This document shows, piece by piece, positions 44,219 to 53,023 of a stretch of DNA of 64,000 nt. The notes beneath the pieces were generated by a model. That model ran no database searches. It saw only the letters and a program-made list of their open reading frames with translations, and was not told the origin of the DNA. This DNA comes from Aestuariibaculum marinum (lineage in GTDB: Bacteria; Bacteroidota; Bacteroidia; Flavobacteriales; Flavobacteriaceae): NCBI RefSeq assembly GCF_014596975.1, contig NZ_JACVXD010000012.1, forward strand, positions 1-64,000, read 5' to 3'. The position numbers were made by a program, and so were the translations under genes. Numbering within the stretch: the first letter of the stretch is position 1; every line of letters starts with the position of its first letter.

Positions 44219-44293
44219 CTTCTTATCTGTTTTTACCTTATAAAATTAGCAAACAACAGCTTAAAGATTCATGACAAAAATCATGTTATAATT

Positions 44294-45157
44294 CTAATAT
44301 CCTACTATATTAAAATTTAGCATTTGTTTAACCTTTACGTAGATCTCAGGAAATTCTAACTGGAAGGTATTAGGAGTTTCAATAAAGTTTTCGATTACCA
44401 CAGCTAAAAACTCAAACTGGTTTGTAAACGCATATTTTCTAAAGTATCCTGAACTCATTAAACGAGCGCGCAAAGCTTCATCATTAACTAATAATTCAGA
44501 TAATTCTTTAAACGTATCACTGAAGATGGTAGAACTTACATCTCTTTCTTTAATACTATTTATATGTATGGCATGTGTAAGCTCGTGGATTCCCAGATTT
44601 AAGTTATCATCTGCCGATTTATAACCTTCTTTAAAATCTTCCCACGACACAACCAACGCTTCTAATTTAGGATTAAACTCCCCTTTATGATAAGCATCAT
44701 TGGTTTTTGAATAAAACTTGGTTGGATACACTACAATTTTAGATATTAGACCTATATAAAAGTCTCTAAACCCAAAGGTTAACATAACTGCTGTAGCAGA
44801 AATTAAAACTTTTATTTCATCGTTAATTTCAACTCCAGACCTACCTATAAATTCTTTGTCCTCTATAAAACGGAACACACGATGCTCAAAGTGACGTTTG
44901 GATTTATTTGGAAGTTTATTATAAAACGTAAATTGTCGTTCCAGTATTAACCGTTGGTTTTTATTCAGACGTTTTAGATAAAGATAAACGTGATTATACA
45001 TTGGCTTTTTGTAACGCATAACATACGCCATTTCAACCATTTTAAAGATATAGTTAACAATAATCCCTAAAAGGAACACCAATAAAACACCAAGTAGTAT
45101 AACACTACTTAAATCCATATCTCTTGCCAAAACCAGATTGAACATAAAACAATACAA
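44294..45157 (-). CDS. MtfA-like zinc peptidase, membrane-anchored
   Basis: A 287-residue protein with an N-terminal membrane helix (about 16-38) and a soluble domain containing IHELTHAIH, the HExxH zinc signature of the MtfA (M90) family, plus a distal Glu-rich helix (FKELSELLVNDEALRARL) and FEFLAVVIENF. In E. coli MtfA binds Mlc; a substrate here is unknown. The start is uncertain: ATG 45118 (MDLSSVILLG) would begin right at the membrane helix and is a good alternative. Confidence 0.8.
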   Translation of the reverse strand: MYCFMFNLVLARDMDLSSVILLGVLLVFLLGIIVNYIFKMVEMAYVMRYKKPMYNHVYLYLKRLNKNQRLILERQFTFYNKLPNKSKRHFEHRVFRFIEDKEFIGRSGVEINDEIKVLISATAVMLTFGFRDFYIGLISKIVVYPTKFYSKTNDAYHKGEFNPKLEALVVSWEDFKEGYKSADDNLNLGIHELTHAIHINSIKERDVSSTIFSDTFKELSELLVNDEALRARLMSSGYFRKYAFTNQFEFLAVVIENFIETPNTFQLEFPEIYVKVKQMLNFNIVGY

Positions 45158-45234
45158 TGCATTTGGGGTTACACATGCTAAACTTAATCAAAAAAGTTGG
45201 CATATATTTAATCGAATATTTAAAAAAGCTGAAT

Positions 45235-45262
45235 AAAAAAGCCTTACTGCGAACAGTAAGGC
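45235..45262 (-). terminator. Terminator downstream of hsp20
   Basis: A 9-bp stem with a TTCG tetraloop on the minus strand (GCCTTACTG/CAGTAAGGC) is followed, in minus-strand direction, by six T. The A-run after the stem on the plus strand makes a plus-strand terminator unlikely. Confidence 0.75.
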
Positions 45263-45273
45263 AAAAAAAATCG

Positions 45274-45311
45274 CTATTTGTTACATTACTCTTCCTCTCA
45301 ATAACAAATAG
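45274..45311. repeat. Inverted repeat in the hsp20-mtfA spacer
   Basis: CTATTTGTTA (45274-45283) and TAACAAATAG (45302-45311) are perfect 10-bp complements around an 18-base pyrimidine-rich loop. Confidence 0.6.
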
Positions 45312-45388
45312 TTTATAATGTGTAACTAATTATAAAAGCCCTTTCCCATATAAATAAAGTATTAGTTCGACAATTGATTTAAAAAGTT

Positions 45389-45418
45389 AAGTAGAAAGCC
45401 TAAAACAGCTTTCTACTT
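45389..45418 (-). repeat. Hairpin directly after hsp20
   Basis: An 11-bp perfect inverted repeat, AAGTAGAAAGC/GCTTTCTACTT, lies ten bases past the hsp20 stop. It has no long T-run, so it may protect the mRNA end rather than terminate. Confidence 0.55.
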
Positions 45419-45427
45419 ATTAAGTTG

Positions 45428-45877
45428 TTAATTAATCTCTACTACCTTTTTAGGAATCTCTTTAATAGGTTCTTTTTTTAAAAGGTTTAATTTTAAAATG
45501 CCGTTTTTGTAAGTCGCTTCTATTTCTTTACTAACATCTACAGTTTCTGGAAGTCTTAAAGAGCGTTTAAAAGAATTATAACTAAACTCTTGGCGAGTAT
45601 AATCATCTTCTTTCTCTTCTTTTTCCATTTTCTTTTCACCACTTACATACAAGACATTGTCTTCAATAGTCACTTCAAAATCTTTTTTATTGAATCCCGG
45701 TGCGGCAAATTCAATTTCAAAATCAGTATGATGTTCTTTAACGTTCATAGCTGGCATCAATCCTTCTTCTGCAAAAAAATCTGAATTAAAAAAGTCATCA
45801 GAGCCCAAAAAGCTCTTTAAGTCTAAATTATTCCAAGGGAATAATCTATTTCGGTTGCTAAACTTTGTGAGTGACAT
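45428..45877 (-). CDS. Small heat-shock protein Hsp20
   Basis: An ATP-independent holdase of the alpha-crystallin family, 149 residues. The alpha-crystallin domain runs from about 45 to 140: DFEIEFAAPGFNKKDFEVTI, VLYVSGEKKMEKEEKE, and the signature SLRLPETVDVSKEIEATYKNGILKL with GIL near the end. The short tail (KKVVEIN) carries an I/V-x-I/V-type pair for oligomer contacts. Single gene with hairpins and a terminator after it. Confidence 0.93.
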   Translation of the reverse strand: MSLTKFSNRNRLFPWNNLDLKSFLGSDDFFNSDFFAEEGLMPAMNVKEHHTDFEIEFAAPGFNKKDFEVTIEDNVLYVSGEKKMEKEEKEDDYTRQEFSYNSFKRSLRLPETVDVSKEIEATYKNGILKLNLLKKEPIKEIPKKVVEIN

Positions 45878-46077
45878 GACAATTAATTTTTTGATTATTA
45901 ATTTACTGGTCTAATATAATATTAATGAACCCTTTATAATATGATAAATATCAGTTAAAGAACATTTACCCGAGTAAATTGAAAAGAAATTCATGTTGTC
46001 AAATAAGCTTTATGATGATTGTCAGTATTTGATTAATCTATTATCGTTAACTTTAAAACTCTATAATTTATGATGAG

Positions 46078-46776
46078 ATGAGTGTACACATTGAAGCCGA
46101 AAAAGGCGCCATTGCCGATACTGTTTTATTACCTGGAGACCCATTACGCGCCCAATGGATTGCCGACAACTTTCTAGAGGACGTAGTTTGTTACAATAAA
46201 GTTCGGGGCATGCTTGGCTTTACTGGATTTTATAAAGGCAAACGCATCTCAGTTCAAGCCAGTGGTATGGGGGTGCCTTCAGCTTTAATTTATTATCACG
46301 AACTCATTAACGATTATGGGGTTAAAAATCTGATTCGTGTTGGCACTGCCGGTTCGTACCAAAAACACGTAAAACTTAAAGACATTGTTATTGCCATGTC
46401 GGCATCGTCGACCTCTGCCATTAACACATCCAAATTTGGATCGTATACCTATGCACCAACAGCAAGTTATAACCTGTTTGAAAAAGCTGTAGATTATGCA
46501 AAAACCAATAACATTTCCTTTCATGCAGGAAACATATTAACCGCAGATGTGTTTTATGATGACAATCCAGAATTCTATAAAATCTGGGCCGAATATGGTG
46601 TACTTTGTGTAGAGATGGAAACTGCAGGACTTTATAGCATTGCTGCAAAAAACAACGTAAATGCATTAACTGTTTTAACCATTTCAGACTCTCTGGTGTC
46701 TAAAGAAACAACGAGTGCAAAAGAACGCGAAAGCACGTTTAACAGCATGATTGACATTGCGTTGAATATTGGTTAA
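46078..46776 (+). CDS. deoD: Purine-nucleoside phosphorylase, DeoD type
   Basis: Phosphorolyses purine (deoxy)nucleosides to base and sugar-1-phosphate in salvage. The 232 residues include the family start [31 protein letters not shown], the catalytic region [13 protein letters not shown] and the late ISDSLV containing the purine-binding Asp. Length matches the hexameric trimer-of-dimers type (about 235). Single gene ending at a bidirectional terminator shared with the tRNA. Confidence 0.93.
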   Translation: MSVHIEAEKGAIADTVLLPGDPLRAQWIADNFLEDVVCYNKVRGMLGFTGFYKGKRISVQASGMGVPSALIYYHELINDYGVKNLIRVGTAGSYQKHVKLKDIVIAMSASSTSAINTSKFGSYTYAPTASYNLFEKAVDYAKTNNISFHAGNILTADVFYDDNPEFYKIWAEYGVLCVEMETAGLYSIAAKNNVNALTVLTISDSLVSKETTSAKERESTFNSMIDIALNIG

Positions 46777-46779
46777 AAT

Positions 46780-46819
46780 AAAAACGCTACATAATTCTAT
46801 TAAATTATATAGCGTTTTT
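46780..46819. terminator. Bidirectional terminator between deoD and tRNA-Arg
   Basis: A long interrupted stem (AAAAACGCTA and TAGCGTTTTT, with inner ATAATT/AATTAT pairs) bears T-runs on both strands. It serves deoD on plus and the yqeY-tRNA unit on minus. Confidence 0.85.
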
Positions 46820-46826
46820 CAAAATG

Positions 46827-46900
46827 TGACCACGGAGGGATTCAAACCCCCGACCGCTGGAGCCGAAATCCAGTGCTCTATTCAGCTGAGCTACGTGGCC
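46827..46900 (-). tRNA. tRNA-Arg (anticodon UCG)
   Basis: Read on the minus strand, the 74 nucleotides start GGCCACGTAGCTCAG and fold into a standard cloverleaf. The 7-bp acceptor stem has one G-T pair. The anticodon arm is CTGGA-TTTCGGC-TCCAG with anticodon TCG, and the T-loop contains GGTTTGAATCC. The discriminator is A and CCA is not encoded, so it must be added. It lies 27 bases downstream of yqeY on the same strand. Confidence 0.95.
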
Positions 46901-46927
46901 AATTTCTCTTTTACAGAGATTATGCTA

Positions 46928-47377
46928 TTATGCTAACTTTTGTCTAACAATTGTCGATATGGTTTTTCCATCGGCTTTACCTGCCAATTCCTGAGACACA
47001 ACACCCATTACTTTCCCCATATCTTTCATACCTTCTGCTCCGGTTTCAGTAATAACCTTAACGACAACTTTCTCTATTTCTTCTTCAGATAAAGCTTCCG
47101 GTAAGAATTGACTAATCACTTCAGCTTCTGCCAATTCTGGCGCTGCTAAATCCTCACGTCCTTGTTCAACATATATCGCTGCACTGTCTTTACGTTGTTT
47201 TACCAACTTTTGAAGCATTTTAAGCTCTTGTTCTTCGGTTAAACCGTCCTGCCCGCCTGCTTCGGTTTGTGCTAATAAAATAGCTGATTTTACTGCTCTT
47301 AAAGCCGTTAAAGCCGTTTGATCTTTAGCTTTCATGGCTTCCTTTAACGCCGTCATGATATCTTGTTGTAAACTCAT
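46928..47377 (-). CDS. GatB/YqeY domain protein
   Basis: A 149-residue helical protein of the YqeY family, related to the tail domain of GatB: MSLQQDIMTALKEAMKAKDQ, ALRAVKSAILLAQTEAGG, KLVKQRKDSAAIYVEQGRED and the C-terminal MGKVMGVVSQELAGKADG. The domain binds tRNA in GatCAB; a stand-alone role is not established. Its position just after ftsZ recurs in Bacteroidota. The ftsZ terminator lies in between, so it is probably transcribed on its own. Confidence 0.9.
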   Translation of the reverse strand: MSLQQDIMTALKEAMKAKDQTALTALRAVKSAILLAQTEAGGQDGLTEEQELKMLQKLVKQRKDSAAIYVEQGREDLAAPELAEAEVISQFLPEALSEEEIEKVVVKVITETGAEGMKDMGKVMGVVSQELAGKADGKTISTIVRQKLA

Positions 47378-47442
47378 TGGTATATTTTATTTGATTGCGA
47401 ATATACTAAGAAAAATAGTTTCGTTACCTCATTTAAATGCAT

Positions 47443-47478
47443 AAAAAACCCGTAAAGTTGAGAGAGGGACTTTACGGG
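47443..47478 (-). terminator. Terminator at the end of the dcw cluster (after ftsZ)
   Basis: A 10-bp stem (CCCGTAAAGT/ACTTTACGGG) with a purine-rich loop is followed on the minus strand by six T, 32-67 bases past the ftsZ stop. Confidence 0.87.
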
Positions 47479-47509
47479 ATCCATAACATAGAAAGGGTAG
47501 TGTACTAAA

Positions 47510-49474
47510 TTAATCTACATTGTCATGTAAAAATGAATTATTACTTCTTAACTGAATATCATCATTGTCGTCTAGACCAACGCTAGTTCTTGAGATATTA
47601 TTAGTTTCGGATGAATGTCTAGCTTCATTTAAATTTACACCTTGACGCTTGTAAGCCGGCACTTTTTCTATATCGTCTATTTTTGCATTATTAAACTTAT
47701 AGTTAAAGTCTTTCATCTTACGTCTGCGCTCTTCAGCACGCTCTTTTAACATATCTGAAATCGGACTATTCATAGGGTCTATTTCTTCTGCCAAATCAGC
47801 TTCTGAAACTTCCTTTTTAACTGTTTTCTTTTCAAAAACCACGTCTTGATCGTAATCTTCCAAAACATTGGTTTGCTTTTTTGCCTTAGATGTTTCTGGC
47901 TCTGCATAATCTTCTAAAGCATAACGAATATCTCCTTTTTCGTTAGTTTCGTTTACCGGAATAAGCTCTACATAATCATTAACCTGAATTTGTTTTACTT
48001 CTTCCTCCAAATCAAATCGCTTAGGTTCTTGCGTTTGCTTTGGTTGCGATTTTTCCTCGTTAGATATCGGTAAATCGAAGGTTAAGGTAATTTGCTTTTC
48101 TTCTTCTTCAGCATCAACAACTGGTTCTGGTGTGGACATTCTTGTTACTGGTTTTATAACAAAATCGTCATCCTCTTCAACGTGTCCTTTTACTTCTTCA
48201 TATTCCACATTGATATTTTTAATAAACTCTGATGTTGGAATGATGTTAAAATCATTATCGGCCTTTTGGTTGGTTTCCGGCTTTTTTTCAAAAACAGGTT
48301 CCTCTTCTTCCACATCAAAATCTAACGTATGTCTAACCACTGGTGGTTCTTTCTTCTCTTCCAGCTCAATAACAGGTTCTATAATTACCGGATCTTTAGT
48401 TTTAGCGACAGGCTTTTTAGGCTCTGCATCGTCACTCCCTAAAGAATGAACTACCTTTTTTGTTTCGGTATTAGAAATTTCGTCCTGTTGCTCTACATTA
48501 AAACCCGTTGCGATGATAGTTACTGCAATAGATTCTTCTAAAGCATCGTCTTCACCAACCCCCATAATGATATTGGCACCATGACCAGCTTCATTTTGAA
48601 TGTGATCATTAATTTCTCCTATCTCATCAATAGTAATTTCATGTGAACCTGAAACAATTAATAATAACACGTTTTTGGCTCCAGTAATTTTATTATCGTT
48701 TAATAACGGAGAATCTAAAGCTTTACGAATAGCATCTTGAGCGCGGTTTTGTCCAGCAGCTATAGCCGACCCCATAATAGCAGTTCCACTATTACTTAAT
48801 ACGGTTTTAGCATCACGTAAATCGATATTTTGAGTGTAGTGATGTGTAATAACTTCGGCTATACCACGAGCAGCTGTGGATAACACTTCGTCGGCTTTAG
48901 AGAACCCGGCTTTAAAGCCTAAGTTTCCGTAAACTTCACGAAGCTTATTATTGTTAATTACAATTAACGAATCGACTACATCTCTTAATTCTTCAACACC
49001 TTTTTGTGCCTGTTCGATACGCATTTTCCCTTCGAACTGGAACGGCATAGTAACGATACCTACGGTTAAAATATCTAAATCTTTAGACATTTTAGCTATA
49101 ATAGGTGCAGCACCTGTACCTGTACCACCGCCCATTCCGGCCGTAATGAAAACCATTTTCGTGTTAGTATCTAACATGGTTGAAATGTCTTCAAAACTTT
49201 CTACGGCAGAGTTTTTACCCACCTCAGGGTTGGCACCAGCTCCTAATCCTTCGGTTAAATTAACTCCTAACTGTATTTTATTGGGCACACCACTATTTTG
49301 AAGTGCCTGGGCATCGGTATTACAGATGTAAAAGTCTACCCCTTTAATACCTTGTTGGAACATGTGATTGATAGCGTTGCTACCGCCACCGCCAACACCA
49401 ATAACTTTAATAACATTTGATTGATTTTTTGGTAAATCAAATGCGATGCTTTCGAATTCTTTTTTGCTGCTCAT
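47510..49474 (-). CDS. ftsZ: Cell division protein FtsZ with long C-terminal extension
   Basis: The tubulin-like GTPase that forms the division ring. The N-terminal GTPase/polymerisation domain (about 1-325) has VIGVGGGGSNAINHM, the signature GGGTGTGAAP (115-124) and the T7 synergy-loop region. After about residue 330 comes a 320-residue acidic, Pro/Glu-rich linker, far longer than the 50 or so in E. coli; total length is 654 against about 385. Basic stretches (ERAEERRRKMKDFNYKFN) and a short end (NNSFLHDNVD) close it. The last gene of the dcw cluster, 140 bases after ftsA. Confidence 0.97.
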   Translation of the reverse strand: MSSKKEFESIAFDLPKNQSNVIKVIGVGGGGSNAINHMFQQGIKGVDFYICNTDAQALQNSGVPNKIQLGVNLTEGLGAGANPEVGKNSAVESFEDISTMLDTNTKMVFITAGMGGGTGTGAAPIIAKMSKDLDILTVGIVTMPFQFEGKMRIEQAQKGVEELRDVVDSLIVINNNKLREVYGNLGFKAGFSKADEVLSTAARGIAEVITHHYTQNIDLRDAKTVLSNSGTAIMGSAIAAGQNRAQDAIRKALDSPLLNDNKITGAKNVLLLIVSGSHEITIDEIGEINDHIQNEAGHGANIIMGVGEDDALEESIAVTIIATGFNVEQQDEISNTETKKVVHSLGSDDAEPKKPVAKTKDPVIIEPVIELEEKKEPPVVRHTLDFDVEEEEPVFEKKPETNQKADNDFNIIPTSEFIKNINVEYEEVKGHVEEDDDFVIKPVTRMSTPEPVVDAEEEEKQITLTFDLPISNEEKSQPKQTQEPKRFDLEEEVKQIQVNDYVELIPVNETNEKGDIRYALEDYAEPETSKAKKQTNVLEDYDQDVVFEKKTVKKEVSEADLAEEIDPMNSPISDMLKERAEERRRKMKDFNYKFNNAKIDDIEKVPAYKRQGVNLNEARHSSETNNISRTSVGLDDNDDIQLRSNNSFLHDNVD

Positions 49475-49508
49475 AAATTCTGTTTTACTGGTATAATTTA
49501 ATTTTTCT

Positions 49509-49577
49509 TTAATCTATTTTTTTCCTCGATAATCGAGATTTAAAAATGTCGAGAATCCTCTCGAGTTCTATATTCAT
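49509..49577 (-). CDS. Possible 22-residue peptide in the ftsA-ftsZ spacer
   Basis: The frame MNIELERILDIFKSRLSRKK ends ID and TAA. AGGAG lies three bases before the ATG, unusual in a phylum that rarely uses Shine-Dalgarno sites. Two small inverted repeats (49525-49537; 49549-49564) lie within it, so the sequence may instead act as an mRNA structure controlling ftsZ. Confidence 0.2.
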   Translation of the reverse strand: MNIELERILDIFKSRLSRKKID

Positions 49578-49614
49578 TTGCTCCTGAAGGTGCACTACAC
49601 CATCAAGAGTTGAT

Positions 49615-50958
49615 TTATTCGGCGTTATCTAAAAAATCTTTAACACGCTCTGTTAACTTATCTAAAAAAGAACGACGTTCCTTTACTGGTTGCGGCTCTA
49701 TAGGTTCCTGTTGTTCTTCTGTCGATGCCTCTGCTGCATTTTCTGCACTAGGAGTTTCTTCAGCGACAACATCCTCTTGTTGTTCCACACGTCTGCGTTC
49801 TTGACGTTTTAACCCGTCTAACACTAGCCCTACCGCCGTAGCAAATAACGGACTTGTAATATCATCATCACTATCGCCAGCTAAATGCTCGTTAGGATAC
49901 CCTATTCTGGTATCCATTCCTGTTATATATTCAACCAACTGCTTTAAGTGTTTTAACTGAGCGCCCCCTCCTGTTAAAACAATACCCGCAATAAGTTTCT
50001 TTTTCTGTTCTTCGTGTCCGTAGTTTTTAATTTCTACGTAAACCTGCTCGACAATTTCCACCACGCGAGCATGGATAATTTTTGACAGATTTTTTAAAGT
50101 GATTTCCTTTGGTTCACGACCTCGCAACCCAGGAATAGAAACTATCTCGTTGTCTTTATTTTCTCCCGGCCAAGCAGAACCAAATTTTATTTTAAGCAAT
50201 TCAGCTTGCTTTTCAATAATCGAACACCCTTCCTTGATATCTTCAGTAATTACATTTCCACCAAAAGGAATCACCGCTGTATGACGAATGATACCATCTC
50301 TGAAAATTGCCAAATCGGTAGTACCACCACCAATATCAATCAGTGCTACTCCCGCTTCTTTTTCTTCCTGACTTAACACCGCATTAGCTGATGCCAACGG
50401 CTCTAAAGTGATCCCTTCAAGATTTAAACCTGAACTTTTTACACAACGCCCAATATTTCTAATAGAAGACACCTGACCAACAACCACATGAAAATTTGCT
50501 TCTAAACGACCGCCATACATCCCAATAGGCTCTTTAATTTCAGCTTGGCCATCAACTTTATACTCTTGAGGTAATACGTGAATAATTTCTTCACCCGGAA
50601 GCATAACTAATTTATGCACCTGATTGATTAATCGGTCGATATCATCATCATCGATAACCGTTTCTGAATTTGCACGCGTGATGTAGTCGCTATGTTGTAA
50701 GCTTCGAATGTGTTGACCTGCAATACCAACAGTAACATTTTCTATTTTCATACCGGCAGCAGCCTCAGCTTCTTGAACTGCCTGTTGAATAGATTGAATG
50801 GTTTGCGTAATGTTATTAACAACGCCACGGTGAACACCCAAACTTTTAGACCTACCAATGCCTAAAATTTCAACTTTACCGTAATCGTTTTTACGCCCAA
50901 TCATGGCCACAATTTTTGTGGTTCCTATGTCTAATCCTACTGCTAAATTATGCTCCAT
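49615..50958 (-). CDS. ftsA: Cell division protein FtsA
   Basis: An actin-like ATPase that tethers FtsZ to the membrane. The 447 residues start with GLDIGTTKIVAMIG (phosphate loop) and have LIDIGGGTTDLAIF as the second phosphate region. The SHS2/1C domain lies between, and GIVLTGGGAQLKHLK near 335 is the adenosine motif. A polar, Glu/Gln-rich stretch (VAEETPSAENAAEASTEEQQ) precedes the C-terminal amphipathic helix FLDKLTERVKDFLD, the membrane anchor. It starts three bases after ftsQ. Confidence 0.96.
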   Translation of the reverse strand: MEHNLAVGLDIGTTKIVAMIGRKNDYGKVEILGIGRSKSLGVHRGVVNNITQTIQSIQQAVQEAEAAAGMKIENVTVGIAGQHIRSLQHSDYITRANSETVIDDDDIDRLINQVHKLVMLPGEEIIHVLPQEYKVDGQAEIKEPIGMYGGRLEANFHVVVGQVSSIRNIGRCVKSSGLNLEGITLEPLASANAVLSQEEKEAGVALIDIGGGTTDLAIFRDGIIRHTAVIPFGGNVITEDIKEGCSIIEKQAELLKIKFGSAWPGENKDNEIVSIPGLRGREPKEITLKNLSKIIHARVVEIVEQVYVEIKNYGHEEQKKKLIAGIVLTGGGAQLKHLKQLVEYITGMDTRIGYPNEHLAGDSDDDITSPLFATAVGLVLDGLKRQERRRVEQQEDVVAEETPSAENAAEASTEEQQEPIEPQPVKERRSFLDKLTERVKDFLDNAE

Positions 50959-50961
50959 TGC

Positions 50962-51681
50962 TTAAATTTTGGTACACACTACTTGGTTGTCAAACTGCAA
51001 ATTGACCTTACTATAATTCTTAAGCGTATGCTCTTTCAAATTCTTTTGATAAAACGCTTTAAGATTATTAATCTTCTTATCTAAAAATTTAGTATCGCCT
51101 AACTGTACTAAAAAGTTGCATTGTCTGAGTTTTAAAAATATCTTCTCATCTTTGCTTTGATGAATTTCTATAACATGTTTTTCAAGGAAATCATCGGTTG
51201 TAATCTTTTTGGCAACGGTATAAACTTCTGCTAAATTATTTTTTTCAATAAAACCAGTAACCAGTGGCACTCGTGCGGAGTAATTACTCGATAAAGGCAT
51301 GTATTTGCCATCACTATCTATGTAATAAGACGCATTGGTGCTAACTCTTGCAATAGGTGTTTTTTGTTCAACTTCTGCATTAAGTGTTCCGTTTACAGCG
51401 AGATACACTTCTGCATTTTTGATCATTGGATTAGATTTTAGGGCATTCTCTAATTCATTCAAATCTAAAGTTTCTTTAGCAACATTTTTAACTTCACCAA
51501 AATTTTGTATTAACAATTTACTAACAGTCTCATCTGTAATGTATAAATTGTTTTCTCCAACAAATTTAACGTTAGGCTGCATAACCACTCGAGATGCGTT
51601 TCTATTGGATGCAAAAGCAAACAGAAACCCAACCAGTGTGAGTAACAGACCCATTTTTATGTAATTCCAATTAATTTGCAA
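50962..51681 (-). CDS. ftsQ: Cell division protein FtsQ
   Basis: A bitopic divisome protein connecting FtsL-side components to late division proteins. The 239 residues have one N-terminal helix (about 9-25, GLLLTLVGFLFAFA). Next comes a POTRA-like region with NLYITDETVSKLLIQNFG and SNPMIKNAEVYLAVNGTLNAEV, and a beta domain ending VVCTKI. Family identity is supported by dcw position. It overlaps the murC stop by 11 bases and precedes ftsA by three. Confidence 0.88.
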   Translation of the reverse strand: MQINWNYIKMGLLLTLVGFLFAFASNRNASRVVMQPNVKFVGENNLYITDETVSKLLIQNFGEVKNVAKETLDLNELENALKSNPMIKNAEVYLAVNGTLNAEVEQKTPIARVSTNASYYIDSDGKYMPLSSNYSARVPLVTGFIEKNNLAEVYTVAKKITTDDFLEKHVIEIHQSKDEKIFLKLRQCNFLVQLGDTKFLDKKINNLKAFYQKNLKEHTLKNYSKVNLQFDNQVVCTKI

Positions 51682-53023
51682 CGCTAAATTCCTTTTTAAT
51701 TCGTTTTACTTCTTCTCCTATATCGCCGGCTCCAATAGTAAGAATCACTTTTGCCTCACTTTTATGGATTTCGGTTAACAGTTCTGTCTTACTTACTAAT
51801 TTCTTATTGTTATTATTTACTTTTTCTAATAACCACTGAGCTGTCACCCCTTCTATTGGCAACTCGCGAGCCGGATAAATATCTAACAACAATAACTCAT
51901 CAAACTGAGCTAAACTGGCTGCAAATTCATCAACAAAATCTCGCGTTCTACTAAATAAATGTGGCTGAAAAACCGCCAGCACTTTTTTGCTTGGATACAT
52001 CTCTCTTACTGCTTGATACACCGCATTAATTTCTTCCGGATGATGTGCATAATCGTCAATAAACACTAGATCATCAGTTTTAATCTGATACGTAAATCGA
52101 CGTTTCACCCCCTTGTAGGATGCTAAAGCTTTGGCGAGCTGCTGGTTAGGGCAACCATACTCTACAGCCATCGCCAAGGCTATTAATGCATTCGACAAAT
52201 TATGTCTCCCGGGCAGGTTAAATTCTAAATTTTCAAGTACTGTGGTTGGTGTTTTCACATCAAACACATAAGTACCGTTTACTATTTTTATATTTTTTAC
52301 GCTATAATCAGCGTCGTCTTCAATACCATATGTTATTCCCGAAATAGGCAAACCATTTTTAACAAACAGCTTCCCATTTGATTTAACACGTTTTGAAAAC
52401 TCTTCAAAAGACTTTTTCAATTCCGAGGCATCACCATAAATATCTAAATGATCAGCATCCATAGATGTGATACATGCTAAATCTGGTGACAAGGTTAAAA
52501 ACGAACGATCAAACTCATCGGCTTCCACAACGGAAACTTCTGTGCCATTCAAAATTAAATTTGAATTGTAATTCTCGCTAATACCTCCTAAAAAGGCCGT
52601 AACCGGCACATCGCAAACATTCATTAAATGTCCTAGAATACTAGTTGTCGTAGTCTTTCCGTGCGTTCCCGCAACAGCTAAGCAGAAAGTGTTTTCTGTA
52701 ATTAAACCCAGAATTTGAGAACGTTTTAAAACCTGAAAACCTCCAGCTTTAAAATAATTTAATTCGGCATGATCTTTAGGAATTGCCGGAGTAAATACCA
52801 CCAAAGTCGTTTCAGCATTTTTAAACTCGGAAGGAATATTTGCTATTCCGTCTTCAAAATGAACAGCCACACCCAAGTCTTCAAGACTAGCCGTTATATC
52901 GGTTGGTGTTTTATCGTAACCTGCAACAGATTTACCATTAGCCACAAAATAACGAGCTAAGGCACTCATACCGATACCACCGACACCAACAAAATAAACG
53001 TTATGTATGCTGTTTAACTTCAT
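51671..53023 (-). CDS. murC: UDP-N-acetylmuramate--L-alanine ligase
   Basis: A cytoplasmic Mur ligase adding the first amino acid of the stem peptide. The 450 residues start with the UDP-binding VYFVGVGGIGMSALARYF. The ATP loop is AVAGTHGKTTTTS and the middle domain has EADEFDRSFL. The C-terminal domain holds DDYAHHPEEI, typical of MurC, and TIGAGDIGEEV. It follows murG directly (no gap) and overlaps ftsQ. murB and ddl, which flank it in many other phyla, are not here. Confidence 0.97.
   Translation of the reverse strand: MKLNSIHNVYFVGVGGIGMSALARYFVANGKSVAGYDKTPTDITASLEDLGVAVHFEDGIANIPSEFKNAETTLVVFTPAIPKDHAELNYFKAGGFQVLKRSQILGLITENTFCLAVAGTHGKTTTTSILGHLMNVCDVPVTAFLGGISENYNSNLILNGTEVSVVEADEFDRSFLTLSPDLACITSMDADHLDIYGDASELKKSFEEFSKRVKSNGKLFVKNGLPISGITYGIEDDADYSVKNIKIVNGTYVFDVKTPTTVLENLEFNLPGRHNLSNALIALAMAVEYGCPNQQLAKALASYKGVKRRFTYQIKTDDLVFIDDYAHHPEEINAVYQAVREMYPSKKVLAVFQPHLFSRTRDFVDEFAASLAQFDELLLLDIYPARELPIEGVTAQWLLEKVNNNNKKLVSKTELLTEIHKSEAKVILTIGAGDIGEEVKRIKKEFSVAN

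Noticed and set aside
45241..45270. Plus-strand terminator or gene end at the GCCTTACTG hairpin
   Set aside because: On the plus strand the stem is followed by A, not T; no plus-strand gene ends there. It fits a minus-strand terminator for hsp20.
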